The position numbers were made by a program, and so were the translations under genes. The notes beneath the pieces were generated by a model. That model saw only the letters and a list, made by a program, of their open reading frames with translations, did not search any database and was not told the DNA's origin. From Scleromatobacter sp039920745 (lineage in GTDB: Bacteria; Pseudomonadota; Gammaproteobacteria; Burkholderiales; Burkholderiaceae_C), in contig JBDSDD010000010.1 in NCBI GenBank assembly GCA_039920745.1, positions 1 to 64,000 on the forward strand: 64,000 nt of DNA, given 5' to 3'. Within the stretch, counting starts at the first letter, position 1, and each line of letters starts with the position of its first letter. This document shows, piece by piece, positions 63,731 through 64,000 of this stretch.

Positions 63731-64000
63731 TCAGACGGACGTCGCGGCTTGCTGCGTCAGGCGATAGCCCGCGCCGCGCACCGTCTCGATCAGCGTGGCG
63801 CACTGCACCGGCGTGAGGGCTTCGCGCAGGCGCTTGACGTGGACGTCCACGGTGCGCTCTTCGATGAACACGTGGTCGCCCCAGACGCGGTCGAGCAGCT
63901 GGGTGCGGCTGTGCACGCGTTCCGTGTGCGTCATGAAGAAGTGCAGCAGGCGGAACTCGGTCGGGCCGATCTTGACCTCCTGCGTGCCGCGCGTGACGCG
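63731..64000 (-). CDS. phoB: Phosphate response regulator PhoB, C-terminal part, truncated by window edge
   Basis: Only the DNA-binding domain end is in the window (minus strand, entering at 64000). QEVKIGPTEFRLLHFFMTHTERVHSRTQLLDRVWGDHVFIEERTVDVHVKRLREAL and LIETVRGAGYRLTQQ form an OmpR/PhoB-type winged helix. With phoR directly after it the assignment to PhoB is secure. PhoB binds Pho boxes to activate phosphate-scavenging genes. Confidence 0.92.
   Translation of the reverse strand, partial: RVTRGTQEVKIGPTEFRLLHFFMTHTERVHSRTQLLDRVWGDHVFIEERTVDVHVKRLREALTPVQCATLIETVRGAGYRLTQQAATSV

Overview
The window is a gene-dense, very GC-rich stretch of a betaproteobacterial chromosome. The products most resemble Burkholderiales proteins, perhaps of the Rubrivivax/Roseateles/Mitsuaria group; that placement rests on protein character and gene order, not on a marker-gene tree. 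It is mostly ordinary core chromosome: no rRNA, tRNA, insertion sequence, prophage or CRISPR array was seen. Coding density is high and many neighbours overlap by ATGA.

Layout, left to right. 1-7272: a lysine/peptidoglycan precursor run (dapC end, dapD, dapE) with a PilT/PilU-type motor ATPase inserted, then prmB and an ABC-F ATPase. 7360-14394: poorly characterised genes (a secreted degenerate trypsin-like protein, a J-domain-like membrane protein, a DUF4124-like protein, an HD phosphohydrolase, a TetR regulator, a TPR protein, a lipoprotein). 14483-24630: a complete glycerol locus, with glpD-glpSTPQUV on the minus strand diverging from glpR-glpK. 24707-29967: a DUF1993 protein, a cheW-chemoreceptor pair, a DTW-domain tRNA enzyme and a secreted beta/gamma-crystallin protein. 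29983-34994: a diguanylate cyclase, a methyltransferase and minCDE. 35106-40704: pssA, the ohrR-ohr peroxide pair, an asparaginase, lexA and an HhH protein.

40727-51065 is the most unusual part. It holds three tandem paralogs of an unrecognised family, a secreted family 3 glycoside hydrolase behind a promoter with a LacI-type palindrome, and a two-gene operon in which a pseudokinase-HDOD protein is translationally coupled to an apparently active Ser/Thr kinase-HDOD-GAF protein. 51321-54493: trxA, rho with a long leader and strong terminator, and rpmE (type B L31). 54644-62271: an ArnT-like membrane protein, a VF530 protein, a 2OG-Fe(II) oxygenase, a stomatin/NfeD pair, a DUF1203 protein, a GNAT acetyltransferase and several hypotheticals. 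The window ends in phoR and the 3' end of phoB.

Functional links: glycerol is imported by GlpSTPQUV, phosphorylated by GlpK, oxidised by GlpD and controlled by GlpR; OhrR controls Ohr; CheW couples the adjacent receptor to the chemotaxis kinase; MinCDE positions division; PhoR-PhoB sense phosphate. Recurrent non-coding signals include GC-rich REP-like repeats, a LexA box, LacI-like and OhrR-like operators, and several start codons only 5-7 bases after a -10-like hexamer, which suggests leaderless transcripts.
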